A DNA stretch of 64,000 nt from Druceiella hillmani (GCA_039881145.1 JAYKKI010000008.1:37285001-37349000); one strand, 5' to 3'; shown: positions 46,123 through 59,976, counted from the first letter of the stretch. Notes: a model not told the origin generated them from the sequence alone. Made by a program: numbers and translations.

Positions 46123-47129
46123 CTATTAATGCGGCTTTTTCACAAGAGACTTTCTCAAAATTATACTTCCCCAGGGATGTCTTCTTTTAAAAAGTGATAT
46201 CATTTTGAATTGATTTAAACATTTGTTATGGTCTAAATCCGTCTTTGAAAATGACACGCGTCTTTGTACGTTGGCGTTTTCAAATGTCCATATTTACGTA
46301 TGAGGTTGCAATGTTTGACTAATTTTGGTAGTTCATTTTTATATCCCAGTCTCCATTTTTTGCGATTGCTTTTCATATTATCTACGGTCCCTGCAGTTTT
46401 TAAGTTTTTTTTTAGTTTTAACTTTCTCTTATTTCTTTTATTTCATAAACAATAACAAACCCGGCGTTGCATGCACAAATTTTGGCTCATTTCATGCATT
46501 CATATATCAAGGTAATTTTTTTATATATTGTCGTCATGGAATAAACTAGTTCTATGTAAAGTATCCAACTAAATTACATGAAACATGTAGTAAATGTTAT
46601 GTAAATACATAAACCAAATAACATATAAATCTCATGTGATGATTAGAATGAATTAATTGGCGTGGCAGGATAAGTATTGTGAAAAATAACCATTAAAAAG
46701 TTATTGTGTAGGTACATACAATTTTTTTATAATAAAATATATTTTCATTCATCTAACTAAAACTTATATGCATGTGTATCCACACACATAAATACGTGTG
46801 CGCAGACATATAAATCACATTCCCCCTTTTGGCTTCACGATAGTCAATGCCTGTACATATATTGGAATTCTATTTATCAGCATACTCATATTATAGTTGC
46901 TATATGCCTTTACATCTACCCGTATATAATTACTTGCCTACCAAACTTTGTACTAATATTTGGTCAATTCATGCTTTAATTTATGCTATTAACTTATCTA
47001 GCTACCAACTTACTTATCTACCTACCAACTAATAACTTAGTTGCTTCAACTTTTGCCTTTGTATGTTAAGTACATATAAAGACAAAAGTTGACATAGTTA
47101 CCGAGTTATATAATTGGCGAGTAAAACAG
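46119..47129. other. non-coding stretch
   Basis: No gene is supported. A short direct repeat of TACCAACTTACTTATCTACC type occurs near 46990-47030. Confidence 0.45.
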
Positions 47130-47460
47130 GTCCATACTAGACGAGTTTACTATTCTTCAGTGAAAAGTTCCTGTCACTACTCGACTTATTGTGCCCTGAT
47201 TTTACTAAAGGGTCGATTAGCCCCAAGCCCCTCCCCTTCCCGTAGTCATATCAAAACTTTAGAGACTTTATTACTAGACTATAATTAGATTTGTATTACA
47301 TAAACTTGATCACAGGCCTGAACACCACATTATTAAGGAATTCTAAAGCGTACCTTCAATTTCTGTGGTCAGATTCTAATCAATGTTTTGTGAAAAAAAT
47401 TATCAAAAATGGTTGAATAATGCCGGATATATGAGTTAACATATACAAAATAGACCGTAG
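47130..47460 (+). repeat. left flank duplicated around the 124-130 bp array
   Basis: Blocks such as ACGAGTTTACTATTCTTCAG, ACTATAATTAGATTTG and AAGGAATTCTAAAGCGTACC recur in the same order at 48480-48960, on the far side of the array. Confidence 0.5.
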
Positions 47461-48460
47461 CAGTAGGGCATCAGGCTGAGGAGTTCTAAATCGAAGTTTA
47501 ATGACAAAGCCCCTTCTTGAAATTTGCAAGTCATATGGCAGGCAAATAGGCAGATAGGCAATCAGCAGTAACCTACAGTATCAGGACTAAGTAATTAACA
47601 ATCTGAAATTTCATAGAGTATTGAGAGCCTTAATACTAACCCCGAGAACCCGGAGTTCAGTTCAGTCCTTGCTTGAGATTCACAATACTAATTTTATAAC
47701 AATAGATCTTCAAGTCTCACAGTTTAGGCAGGCAGTACCCCTACAGCATTAGGGTGTAGGAGTCGGAGCCATAAGTTTTTAATGGCAGAGTCTCTGATTG
47801 AGACTAAAAATACTAATCTAAAATCAACAGATCCTCAAGTCTCACGGTTTAGGCAGGTAGTATACCTGCAACATCAGAACTAGGAATTAGGTCCCGATAT
47901 TTAATGATAAAGAGTTTCTGCTCAAGGCCCACGATAATAACTTGAAACAGCAGATCTTCAAGTCCCATGATTTCAGTGATAAGTTATCAGTAAGTTTAGT
48001 GGCAGGATCTCTACTTAAGACCCACGATATTCATTTAAAAACAGTATACCCTCAAGTCTCACGGTTTAGCCAGGCAATACTCCTACAGCATTTAGACCAA
48101 TGAGTTGGAATCCAGATTTTAATTGCGGTGTCTATGCTTGAAATCTACAATACTATTTCATTAACAGCAGAAACTTTAAAACTATGGAGTTGGAGCTACC
48201 TGAAACTTCAAAACTAAGGAGTTGGAGCTTATAGCTCAATGGCGGAGTCTCTACGCAAGACTCACAACACTAACTTAGAAACAGTAGTTCCTCGAGTTTG
48301 AATATTTAAGCATTCAGTACCCCCACTGCGTCAAATCTGATGAGTTGGACCCCAACTTCAGTTATGGAATCCGTACTTCAGAGTCAAATTAATAATTTAA
48401 AAACAGTATAATCCCTAGTTTCATTACTTAGGCAGGCAGTCCTCTTGCATCATTTTCTTG
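47461..48460 (+). repeat. degenerate tandem array, about 124-130 bp units
   Basis: About eight diverged units. Recurrent blocks in order are AGGCAGGCAGTACCCCTACA then GCAT, GGAGTTGGAGC, TTTAATGGCAGAGTCTCTGC then TTGAGACTCAC, AATACTAATTTAAAA, and CAGATCCTCAAGTCTCACGG then TTT. Compare 47728 with 47852. No protein coding is evident. Confidence 0.75.
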
Positions 48461-48479
48461 CTACGTCAGAATAATGAGT

Positions 48480-48960
48480 CCAAACTCGATGAGTTTACTC
48501 CTTATTACTGAAAATTCATGTTGCCACCTTCCGGTTTCATCATTGCACCCTGTTTCGCTAAATAGTAAATTTACGTGGTTCTTAGTGTGTCAGGAGATTA
48601 TAATTAGACCTAAATTATTTAAATTTAATCACATTTGTTTTGTTCAATGTTGAGATTGGTATATTGTATTGAATGATACATTATAAATTTATATGATCTT
48701 TTTTAACCAAATTTTCATGGGACTATACTAGGAGTATACCTTCCCAAATAAAAAATTATACCAATTTGTTTTACTTATATCATTCAAACTCGGTTACGCT
48801 ATTTATACTGTTCAATTTTGAGGAATTCTATAGTATACCTTCAATTTTCCAAGTCAAATTCTTATCAAATGTTAAAGGCATCATACTTAAAGTAAGATGT
48901 TCCAAAAAATCATCTAAATTGGTTAAGAAGTTCTGGAGGTATGAGGTAACATAAAAAATA
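48480..48960 (+). repeat. right flank duplicated around the 124-130 bp array
   Basis: Contains GATGAGTTTACTCCTTATTA, GATTATAATTAGACCTAAAT and GAGGAATTCTATAGTATACC, counterparts of blocks at 47130-47460. The left and right flanks are in direct orientation. Confidence 0.5.
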
Positions 48961-51900
48961 TAAATTGAATCGAGAACCTTCTTCTTTTTTTAAAAAATAC
49001 ATATAATAAATTATTAAAAATGTAATGAAGATATTTGTGTTTATAATAAAAATACCATATGATATTTTTATAACTTTTTTGTCATGAAATTCAAAAAACG
49101 AAAAAGGTCACGGCATTTAGAATTATTTATATTCACATCAGCAGATTAAAAATAAAATTATATTGTTTATACTTTTGCAACCTGAGTAATACCAATTAGT
49201 ATTTATCTAAAGTTACATATATAATCTTGCTACTGAAATTCAATAATTAATTAAGATGTTGCTTAATTTACAAAGTAAATATTTTGTGAAAGTATAAACC
49301 TCTATTGGCCTTATTTTGTTTTTTAATTAGAATGAAATATCGGAAGAGATGAGTCAGATTCGACTGACTGTTTCAATATCAACGCAATAATAATTCGAAA
49401 GGATTACCATTATTTTATTAATGATTTGAGCTACTCATACTAATTAATAAATTTGTTAAGCATCAGAATAACTAGTACTATGACAGTCCCATTCGCTCTT
49501 GGCAACAATTTAAACATTTACGACTGTATAGTGTTTCTAAGAAAGTTTTTGAAAGTATTAATTTTATTTTGCATTAAGATATAATGTTTTACTAGTTATA
49601 TCTAGATGTACCAAAAAGAAAAATCTTATTGAAATACAGAATATTAGAAATTTTAGAGTTGCATTACAAGTGTGTGCATTATAGTACGAAATATATCTGG
49701 TGACAAATTTGATTTGAAAGTGTCAAAAAGTACAACAGATATATACCCTACATAAAAATCAATAACACCCCCCTATCCAATAGAAATATTACGCCGCTCT
49801 CCCATAGCAATAATACCCCTCCCCCCATACCCTACTTAAAAAGCAATAATACCCCCATATCTAATTTGTTATGAGTTGTTTTGTTATTATATTTTAAGTC
49901 AGAGAATACGGCGTTTATATCCAAACATTATTAATAGAATGAGACATCAACTAGAATATTAAAAATCTCATTAGAGATCCCATCTATAAAATATTCAGAT
50001 CCGAATGGGCAAGGTTTTGCGAGATACACTTGAAAGAAAATCAACACAAATAGATGTTTGTCGATGTATGAAGTATTCTGATTTTTATACTTTAGTCGCT
50101 AACTTTATAAATAATTACAAATTAGAATTTAATTACAAATTTTTTAAAATTTAGATTTTGTTAAATTTTTTGTCAATAAGACTGTCTGTATACTTATATT
50201 ATTAATTAATATCAGTTCAACTTACGTGATATTACTTTAGGCCGAAGTATAAATCAGGACTGATATCGCTAGGCTAAACTAAATGCACATGATACGCATT
50301 GACAAAACTAGTTTCGCCTAGGTGAAACTAGTTCAGACTAAAATCATGTTTGGCCAGCAACACATATAAATTTTGCTACACTTTTAATTAGGTGAAAACC
50401 CTAGTGAAACAAGTAAAAATTAACGGAAAACACAATTCCTCAGAAAGGGGCTATCTAATAAATATTTTCTTTTCCTTTTGGTGGATAGTAATACTTACAA
50501 ATATTGTTTTGAGCAATATTATTAAAGAGACTCAAAGAGCTGAAGACCTATTAGTCCGATTCCGAGTTCTACATAGTCCCTATCCCATGTATCTATGTGG
50601 TTCTTTTATGCTCCTCTGATAAGGGATCAAGTATCACATTTCAATATCAATAAATATCAAGTCACAATTGTATTTTACTAAGAAGTTAACAACTGGACTG
50701 ACCGTATAGACGAACAAACTGAAGACATTACCACAACAATAGCATTTTATTCAGAGCTTTTCGATACGAAAACTGTAAAATATCAATTTTGCACGTGTAG
50801 AACATATAACATGTTTTACCTGGTATTTTTCTACGGTCAATGTACAGAAATTTTCTTGGTAAAATGCTATAAGAAATTAAGCTCAACCAATACTCATGAT
50901 CATTAAAATCTCATTAAATTGAAGCAGAACCTTGAGCTAATACCAAATAAAAGAGAGAAAAAAATTTAATGAAAGGAGATAAAAATAGGATAGAGAATAA
51001 GAAAAGAAACACAGCATTTAGATTAATTAGATCCAGACAGTTTGTTTAAATTAATATCAAGCTCTTTTCAAATTACGTTTGTATATTTTACCTTTGGTTA
51101 TTTCGATATTGTTATCCTTGATCGAGATACCAATCTCGAGTAATATTAGCTATAAGACTTAAGTACCTACGGGATTTAGCATGAGTACTAACAAGAAATT
51201 TGTTGTTAAATTGTATCAGATTTTCTTTTTTTTTGAGGGTGCTTTGCAACGAGAGAAAAATATAATGAGGTATTTCCTTATTTACATGTACCTAAAATTT
51301 ATATTTTATATAAAAAATGTTGCCTTTATCCTTATACCACGTAAATATTAAGTCGACAAGAAATAAACCATACCACTTTTTACATGGATTTCTTGAATAT
51401 TTCTAGTAAAATATAGAATGGGTCTTGTGTTGGATCTTCTTTTCAGGTAGCAACTGAGTTTCGGTCAGTAAAAAGTAAACAAAAGGCATAAATGTCTAAA
51501 TGAGAATTTAGGGTACTCTTTTCTATGACACAAAGAAGGACATTTTATCTCTCTCGTAAACCTAATTCAGTATAGTGACCTATATGAAATTTAAAAAAAA
51601 TTGAAATCGACATTATCGTGATATCTAAAAGCTTATGTTATTTAGTAGAGATACTCTCATGCTGTCATACTGCAATAGAAAACAACATAAACCCTTGGAG
51701 AAGAAGTGAAAATATTCTACTTCACTATCGTACAAACTTGAAATTCAGAATCATGTGAAAAACTTTTCCTCTTTCATAATATTTTCATTGTGTAACAACA
51801 TATTCGTAACATTTTTTTTTAATTTACTTTAATCGAAAAAAATCTGTTTTTTCTGAAATATCCGCAATATTTATTTACGGAGCAAAGTCAAAAAATTCAG

Positions 51901-52602
51901 TAATGAATAAATGATGTGAATACAGTACGTCTATGATAACATAGTCTCCGGAAATTCCCTCAGATGAAACGTCATACTAAATTTTGGCTATAACGAATAC
52001 TCACCGATCGTTTAAATCTCATAAACTGTATATTCAAATCGAATGTGACTATGAAGACTCCGTACTATATTGCGTTTAAATATATGAACATTTAAGTCCA
52101 AAAGGCTGTAAGCTGTTATAACTCTTACTCACCGGAAGATGTAAATGAACTTCAACTGTTTCCAGATTGATTAAAGATTCTACATCATACGTAAGTTGAA
52201 AATAATTATTTTCAAAATTTTAGAGAATTTTTTGGAAGTTTCTAAACTTTAATTGTCATTGACAAGGTCGAGAAGTTCAACTTCGTTTTTCAATTGATTT
52301 TCACAGATTTAGTAAACACTAGATGTGCACGCGACTTTGTTTGCATGGAATTCATTGATAATTATTATTCAAAATAACCGTCATACGCAAAAATCCTAAC
52401 AATGAATGAAAGATTGATGAAAAAAAGACACGAAGATTTCATTTAAGGGTAAAACTTGTAAATACCGCTAATAGGTGGCATTAGCTGTATATTTATTTTG
52501 ATAATATTGTAAATCAAAAATAGATTAAAAAGTTAATATTTAATAATAACGTTGTAGCCACAATTAATCGCTATTTAAAACCACACAAAGAAAAGTTCGT
52601 AA
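48961..52602. other. non-coding AT-rich stretch with a C-rich repeat
   Basis: At 49745-49865 the phrase CAATAATACCCCC and the related TACCCTACATAAAAATCAAT recur two to four times. Nothing else is supported. The 75-codon frame at 50392 shows no conserved pattern. Confidence 0.45.
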
Positions 52603-52672
52603 AGCCCGCTGGGAATTGTACCCAAGTCTTCGATGTGACATACTAATGCGCTGACTATTACACCACGGCTGA
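52603..52672 (-). mobile_element. tRNA-like sequence, probable SINE head or tRNA pseudogene
   Basis: On the minus strand TGGTGTAATAG matches the pol III A box (TRGYNNARNNG) and GGTACAATTCC matches the B box at 9 of 11 positions, with tRNA-like spacing. The outer ends pair only partly, so it is unlikely to be a functional tRNA. A CAC triplet sits in the anticodon-loop position. Confidence 0.5.
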
Positions 52673-52769
52673 TCCTAGTGAACTGTCTATACAATTATGA
52701 CTATTATTAATACTATTATAATAACTATTGTGCCATACATTCCATGAGAGTTGTATTTGCAATTTGTTA

Positions 52770-53990
52770 AGAGAGTAAGATCGCCTAGCAACCCACGCAG
52801 CGACCGGCGCCTTGGGTTTTCCGGAACTCAGAGTGTGAAATGGGCTACCGGCTATGGAAGTGTAGTAAAGTCCTCATAGAAAATATGCTACTGGAAGGAG
52901 CATCAACCTACGTAAACAACTTTGCTTTGGTACATGGAACGTAAGAGGTCTTCAGGATGATGGAAAAATATGCATCCTAAAAATGAACTCGAACGATACG
53001 AAATGATCATAAATGGTTTAAGCGAGACACATTGGAAGAATAGTGACCATTTTGACACCGAAAAATACATCATCTATTTTCCCGGAAATGAAAACAACAG
53101 TTTTACTGGTATGGCACTTGCAATCCCTAAGAGATTCAATAGGGCTGTCCTTGGTTATAACCCAGTTATTGATAGGGCAATATCGATAAAACATCGCCGA
53201 CCCCGCTCAATATAGTACAAGTATACGCTCCAACAAGCTCAGCTAAGGACAAAAAAGCTGAAGGGTATTATAATACGCTTGAAACTTGTATTTTAAAAAT
53301 ACCCAAACTCGAGCCCCTTATTATCATTAGAGACTTCAAATCAGAAATAGGAGACAGAAATACCAACTCAGGTCTCCGTAAGTTCCTTAGAAAATATGGA
53401 CTTGGTAATCGAAACCAAAGAGGGGAGAGACTAATAGAATTTGCCTCAAATAACAGTTTGAGAATCATGAACACCGTATTCAAACATCATGTGAGACGTC
53501 TGTACACTTGGACATCGCCTGACGGTAACTACTGAAATCAGATGGATTCTTGTAAGATTCCAAGTCGATTGCCATTCAGACCACCAAAACCAGGGTTGAA
53601 AATTGCGGTTAAAACTACAAAACTAGAGACCGGCTTATATAATAAAAAATTGAAAATGTATGATCTAGAATCATTCGTCAAAAATTGCAAAGTTAAACAT
53701 GTTTAGCTGTCTGAAACAGAAAATGAAGTAGATCCAAATGCTATGTGGTTATCGGCAAAAAATTATATAAAAGAGGCAGTGGCGGAAGCACAACAAGCAC
53801 AAGAAACGTTATTACTTTTGAATTAACGTAAGTGCATCACGTCAAAGGAAAAATAAAAGTTTTTTTCCAAAAAAATTAACCAACGTCAAATAACCATCAA
53901 ATAAGAAGCACACCAACAAGCTTATAATAATGAAAATACTACTACTGAGTTGGAAATTTTGAAGTACAACATCATTTTCGAACATAAATA
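52770..53990 (+). pseudogene. RTE-type LINE, endonuclease part only
   Basis: After a GC-rich 5' leader (52770-52915) come the landmarks of an AP-like endonuclease (CFDP2/RTE type): CFGTWNVRGLQDDGK, NELERYEMIINGLSETHW, a GxA(L)AIPKRFNRAVLGYNPV region, VQVYAPTSSAKDKKAEGYYN, IIIRDFKSEIGD (usually GDFNAxxG, so catalytic Asn is lost), YGLGNRNQRGERLIEFASNN, RRLYTWTSPDGNY and CHSDHQNQG with the last catalytic SDH. They are spread over all three frames, with at least three shifts and several stops. The reverse transcriptase that should follow is absent after about 53830, so this is a truncated dead copy. Confidence 0.8.
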
Positions 53991-56469
53991 AATTTACAAA
54001 ATAGTGGTGCTGCGAGAACTGTTTAGTGGTGGTGGAAAGATTTTTAGGTGCTGTGTAGATTTATATTTCTAGTACTATAGGCGAATATCTATTTTTTACA
54101 AAATATCCCAATATAAAAATATATAAACAATAAAATATTATAAAAAATTACCGCACTCATCGCGTTTATATTTCTTATTACGAATGATTAAAATATTACT
54201 TGCTACACAAATATCGATGTATTATGGCGCAGACCTTTCACCGACTTTATCCACCTACTATTTTTCTTTCGAATAGTATTCAGGAAATATTATCTTCTAA
54301 TTTGTTTGTTTTGTCGTACAGTGTTTGCGGTTCAATCCTGTATGTGATAAAGTGCTAATGACGAAATATTTTTGAGCGGTCATCAAATTGAGGGCAAAAC
54401 GCGGGCGGTTATTTATTATGATAGACATTAAGAAGCAATTCGTAACCGCCGATAATTTCTCTTCATGAACTAAATTGCATTTGCGACAATATACTGAAAT
54501 ATTACATTTATTATTTGTGATCGACCTTTTGAGTATAACTTTCAGAAGGATTTAATGTATTCAAGTAACTTGGGAAAATTTATTTAAGTTGGTGTCTCAA
54601 CAATTTTAATCTAAACCTAAAAAGCGCCAATGTTTTGATATTTTTCAAAAGATAAGGTGAGGTATCATATCTCGATTTCTTTCATATGTATTTTTATTCA
54701 AAACCTGCAAGTTACTATCCAGCCGTATTAATTCATAGCAATTATATTATATTATAGCAAAAATATATATGTACATAGCATTTATTACCAAATTGACCAA
54801 ACATTTTTATTTGAAACGTAAATTCAAGCATAAATTTAACTTCCAGATTGATTGGAGTGATTTATATGCAATTTGGTGAATTTCTTATATTTTTTTAATG
54901 AATTAATATGTTTATTGTATTGCTGTTCGGGTCTTCTTCAGCTATCTAAAATCTCTATATTTACATTCATATAGGCTTGGCTGCTTCAGTTAATAAAATT
55001 TATATGAAAATATGATTTTTTCTAAGTCTGGGCATAATCATTTATGCCCCAAAAATAAGGCATTTGCTTTGATTTGAGTTATTATCAGATTTCAAATAAA
55101 CAATTCAAGAAATTTTTAAATATAGTATAATAATAAATATAACATAAAACTATAACTCACTCTGATCATACATAAACGTCCAAAAGAAAAGTCACGTTGT
55201 TCGAACGTTATTCTATGTAATGGAGCTTTTGACTGTGGTTGAAGCTTTTGCTAGAATTTATGCTTTTGCCCAACAATATAAAGTCCGAACCATTTTAACT
55301 TCAACATAACAAAAACAGAGTTTCTACCATTAATGTCAAGAAGATTGATTTTAACTATCCGATACTCACTTCTCTTAAACTAATGAAATCCATCAGGGGT
55401 GACAGTTTACGCACGTGTATAATTTAGATGAGCACTGAAATTTTCAGTCTATACCTACAAGTGTCACAGTTAACCTATCAGAAATTATTTGATTTTGTTT
55501 TGAATTTTAATTTAGCTAATGTGGCAAATATATAAAGATCGGCCTTAATTTCCTATAGCCTATTAAGTAACTACAAATCATCCATTAAATATTGACTACT
55601 ACCTTCACGTTTTAGGTTATATTATAGGCATTATTTACTTTTAGCTTAACTTTTATTTAAATCGATAAATTTTAAATAATTATTCGTTATAATTAATATG
55701 TTATTTCCGTATTTATATTTTATTACGGCGTAATAAAAAAATACTATACATACAGTATCCCTTGCAACAGGGAAGAGTTTTTCATTAAGAGCTTACTAGT
55801 GCACATTTATACTATCGTAATAATTACTACGCAAAAGCTGATCTCAAACAAATTCCCCACTCACGTGTCGTCTCCTTGAAAGCAAAGCAACACATTGTTC
55901 AAAGTTAAAAATAGTGATTATTCGAATATTTGTTCAAATTTGTAACAAAGTGTCCGTATAAACCTTGTATATTTTACAGAATATAAACGTCACAAATTGC
56001 AATGTAGCCTATAAGAGAGATAGTGTCCAAAAAATTATGCAACATTTTCAACCTCCGATATGATTATATTGCCTTATGCATAAACTCACATCAAAGTAAT
56101 AATGATTGCTTGTATTTTCTCGATGAATTACAATATGTAATACATCACCGTCTGGTCCGCCGACCATCTATCAATCTAATAATCCGCGTCTAAATGTCTA
56201 AATATAAATGGGATGGAATGAAAAATAAAAATAAATTTATTGTTTTAATTTCGTGTTAGGCACAAGAGTGGGCGGTGTGGTGTAATAAACGTGAAAGAAA
56301 TTTTAAAATAAATGTTAAAATAACGTATTAATTTTTCTTAAAATTCTCACGATAACAATTGTTTAATATACATAATTTCCATGCTAACATATAAAGTTAG
56401 CGTTTTAAAAGTGTCTATTAACTTATTGCCATTAATAATACTGTTCAATATTTATAATGAAAAACTCTT
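53991..56469. other. non-coding AT-rich stretch
   Basis: No supported feature. Confidence 0.5.
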
Positions 56470-56790
56470 AAACGGATCGGAATTTCAAGCACAATTATCA
56501 GTGATATATTTGAAAATTCCAAAATCTAAATTTAAATTCACTTTCCCAGAATATGATGTTTCGTAGCTCGTTAAAAAGTTTTCTTCGATGTTAGCAATCA
56601 AATACAAATTTTCAAAAATAGATCTATAAATTTCTCATCTTAAATAAAATAATCGATGTCTAGTAATAGACAGAATTTAATTATTCCCTAAATGAAAAAT
56701 AAAAATTCCCTAATTAATACATTTCTTCAGCTGTAAATGAAGATTACAAAAGAATTTTTATTGTTTGTAATATGTATGGACTTTAACAAT
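56470..56790 (+). repeat. dispersed repeat, partner of 28905-29240
   Basis: Shares ordered blocks with 28905-29240, including GTTTTCTTCGATGTTAGCAA, CATTTCTTCAGC and ATTGTTTGTAATATG. The type is not known. Confidence 0.45.
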
Positions 56791-56794
56791 GAAT

Positions 56795-57290
56795 TATTTC
56801 AATATTCTATTTTGTTTTCTAGCGATAAAGTTAACTTTAGATATGAGCTTAGTTACTTATTAAATTATTTGCAACCGCTTGATGTATTACGTAAAACATA
56901 TCAATGAGGATGGAATACACGAAATCGCAAAATAAATTGTATATGTGTGTGGCTTATACTGAATTTTCTTCTCCAGCGATAAAGATAATATTTTGTATGA
57001 GCTTAGTCACTTGTAAAATTATTTGCAACAATTTTTCCTGTTTTGTGAAACATATCATTGTGGTTAAAATGTGTGAAATCATAAAATTAATTATAAATAT
57101 TTAATATCTGGCTTATACTGAATTTTCTTCTCTAGCAATAAAGATAATATTTTGTATGAGCTTAGTCACTTGTAAAATTATTTGCGACAACTTGGCCTGT
57201 TTTGTAAAACACATTAATGAAGTTAACATATATGAAATTGCAAAATAAATTAAACATGTTCAGTATGTGACTTATAATAAATTTTCTTGA
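56795..57290 (+). repeat. 159-bp tandem repeat, about three units
   Basis: GCTTATACTGAATTTTCTTC then TC, AGCGATAAAG, TATGAGCTTAGTCACTTGTA and AAATTATTTGCAAC recur with starts near 56795, 56952 and 57111 and a partial fourth start near 57269. The last two full units are the most alike. Confidence 0.8.
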
Positions 57291-57304
57291 TTACCTGACC
57301 TTAT

Positions 57305-57490
57305 AAATGGTACTAGTTTACCCTTCTTCTTCAATGGTTTGACCAGCTACCCCAGGATGAGCCCCTGCCTTCCGCAGAATCAGCTCCCAAGCTTTCCTGT
57401 TCTTGGTTCCTTAGGATTTTTAAGTCTTTTTCCAGGTAGTCGAGCCACCTAAATTTAGGTCTTCCTCTTTTTCGAAAGGACAATTTGGCT
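57305..57490 (-). pseudogene. LINE reverse transcriptase C-terminal tail
   Basis: The minus strand reads IFSAKLSFRKRGRPKFRWLD then YLEKDLKIL and, after one frameshift, TKNRKAWELILRKAGAHPGV. This is the RGRPxxRWxDxVExDL...DRxxWRxxLxxAxAHPG end of animal endonuclease-reverse transcriptase ORFs. Nothing of the catalytic core is present. It is a short relic, on the same strand as the one at 430-880, but from a different stretch of the C-terminus. Confidence 0.6.
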
Positions 57491-59976
57491 GAGAAGATCT
57501 TTTTTGTTGCTAGTTTACTAGTAGATCAATATATGAGAACTCTGTCACCATGTAGAATTAGTTCCAATCTTATTAAATCCTAAGAGTGAAAATAACGAAC
57601 CTATGATTAATTTTGTAAAGAAGCTTATTACGTAAACAGTTATTACTTTAACAAGACTTATTAAATGCATTAATATTTTATAGTGCTTATGAATACAATT
57701 GACTTCCTCAGCCAATAAAAGTGTAGTCAGTCGAAGATCTTCTTGTGTTTGCAACTGGATTCATGTTCAAGAATATAATCCTCGTTCGCGGACTTCCCCA
57801 ACAAAATTTTCGCCATCTCCATTGACATTGCGAAACTGACGCAATGTCAACTTTAGTACTTTCAACTTCAGTAACTTTTAGTAATCAACTTTAGTATGGA
57901 CGATTTCATACTAAAGTTGATTTAAAAATTTTTCTTTGATGTAAAGCATTTGAAATTTTGGTGCTTATTGTCATTAAGCAAAGGCACTTCAGCCTATTTA
58001 TCACCGAGTAATAAAATATACTGAAACTTTGGACAAACTCTCTATAAAAGTAATGAACTGGTTTAAAGCTCATCGGTTAACGTAATGTTTTGATGGCAGA
58101 TAAAATTATTAGCTAATTTAATTAGTCACCTTGTAACACTTGTAGAAATGACATTAGATATATACAATATAATTAAAAAAATAATTATTGTGAGTCTAAT
58201 TCTTAATAAATTTAAATTGATATTAAAAATTACATTAAAATTTGGCTAGCAATGAATATAGTATTAAAAAATGAAATATTATGCACCTTCACTAAAGTTT
58301 AACATCGAACCTCACTAAATCTATTGAGATAACTGTTTTCCTACAAACCTTTGCAAATAAATACGTTGCACAGTTTTGGAAAAAAGCTAGCAGTTCGTTA
58401 AATATAATCTGTTTCGCCCTCGGTCTTTATCTACATGCATGACAGAGATAAAAATTTGCAAACGCTATTAATGCGGTATAATATTAGGATATGCATTTAT
58501 GTGAGAATATAAATTATATTTAATATTTTTTAACTTTTTGATAATCTGTTATGTATCGTTATTTGAATGTTCAAGTTAATATGAAGTATCAAACATACCA
58601 TACAGCGCGTTGAATGTAGAAGCCTTCAGAGATCGGCGTGGGTCGTTATCAACATTCTAAAATAATAAACTGAGAATATTTTACAATGAATACACACATT
58701 AGCATGAAAGTGAAATCACATTCAAACATTTCCCATTTAAATAAAATCGTAAATCTGCACAATCGTGTATTTTTTCTTAAAAACGAAAATTTTAAAGTAG
58801 ATTTAGTTAAGTAGCAATGGTAATTAATCTAAATTCTTTTCGTCCTACAATACTTTAAACTTAAAATGGTTCTGTTTCTTCATTTAAAAATTGTTTAATA
58901 CTAAAGTCTCTTTTTATGAAATATTGAGAAAAATCCTTAAAAGACAACATGTCATTAAAATTAAAAATATCATTAAAATGTGAGTTACTATATTTGTAGA
59001 ACTTTAATTAGGGCTCATTTTTTTCAATAACAGTTCAATCAAAACAGAAATAAGAATACATCGTTCAAAGAAGGTAATAAATAGGCCTCTGTTACGATAA
59101 AATCACTCATAATTAATATATTCAGTTGTTTAGTTCTACAGCATTTTTCATTATTTTCACTTTTGATTCATATTTTGATGCTGTACACTCAACAAACATA
59201 CGAAAAGCCAAATAATTATGACATCTTTTTCCTTCAGTATCAATAAAAACAATGAATTCTGCCAACATTAAAAATGAATATTAAATCTTTAGTTAATGAC
59301 ACGCATATTGTTTTAAATTATTAATTCGTGTTTGTTTTTATTTTTACTTTCAAAAATAAATTCATATTTCCAATTATTCCATTAATTTCAACATTTTGGT
59401 TTTTTGGGTTAACAAATGGTGAAATTTACATTAGTACTTAAGTGCATCTGTCCGAATTATTAATTTATAATTTCAAGAAAATTCAGTCTACAAGGCAATG
59501 CTAAATATTTAGAAATATTTTTTAATATTCCTAAAATTGAATATTATTTTTGATATTAAGTGAAACAGACGTCATTTTTGTAATATTTTTAGATTTTTAT
59601 TTTCTCCTTTTAAAAATTCCTTATTACTGTTTCTATTTATTTATTTGTGCAGTGCGTTGTATGTAATTGTATATTTAAAGTGAAAATAGTGAATTAAAAA
59701 AATGGAGGTATTTATTGTGAGTTAATTTATTTTCTATATATTTTTTTGAAGAATCAATCGCGACAAAGATATTCAAAAGGTTAAAGTACGTGATTTTATT
59801 TACATATTCTTTCGTAAAAAAAGGATTCGCAATTTCTGTACACTTATATGTTCGGCAGCTACTATCCACTGGCGCATTAATGCCTGACATACACTTTCAT
59901 TAATAATATATACTATTTATAATCTTCATCATAAATACAGCAAAATAATATTGAATAGATACACAAATTAAAGTAA
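57491..59976. other. non-coding stretch with two perfect hairpins
   Basis: At 57822-57850 TTGACATTGCG pairs with CGCAATGTCAA, and at 57884-57921 ATCAACTTTAGTATG pairs with its exact complement around an 8-base loop. Together with nearby repeats of CAACTTTAGTA they look like remains of one small inverted-repeat element. The rest has no supported feature. Confidence 0.5.

Noticed and set aside
52603..52672. Functional tRNA gene (Val-like CAC triplet)
   Set aside because: The acceptor ends pair poorly and two B-box positions are changed; more likely a SINE head or pseudogene.
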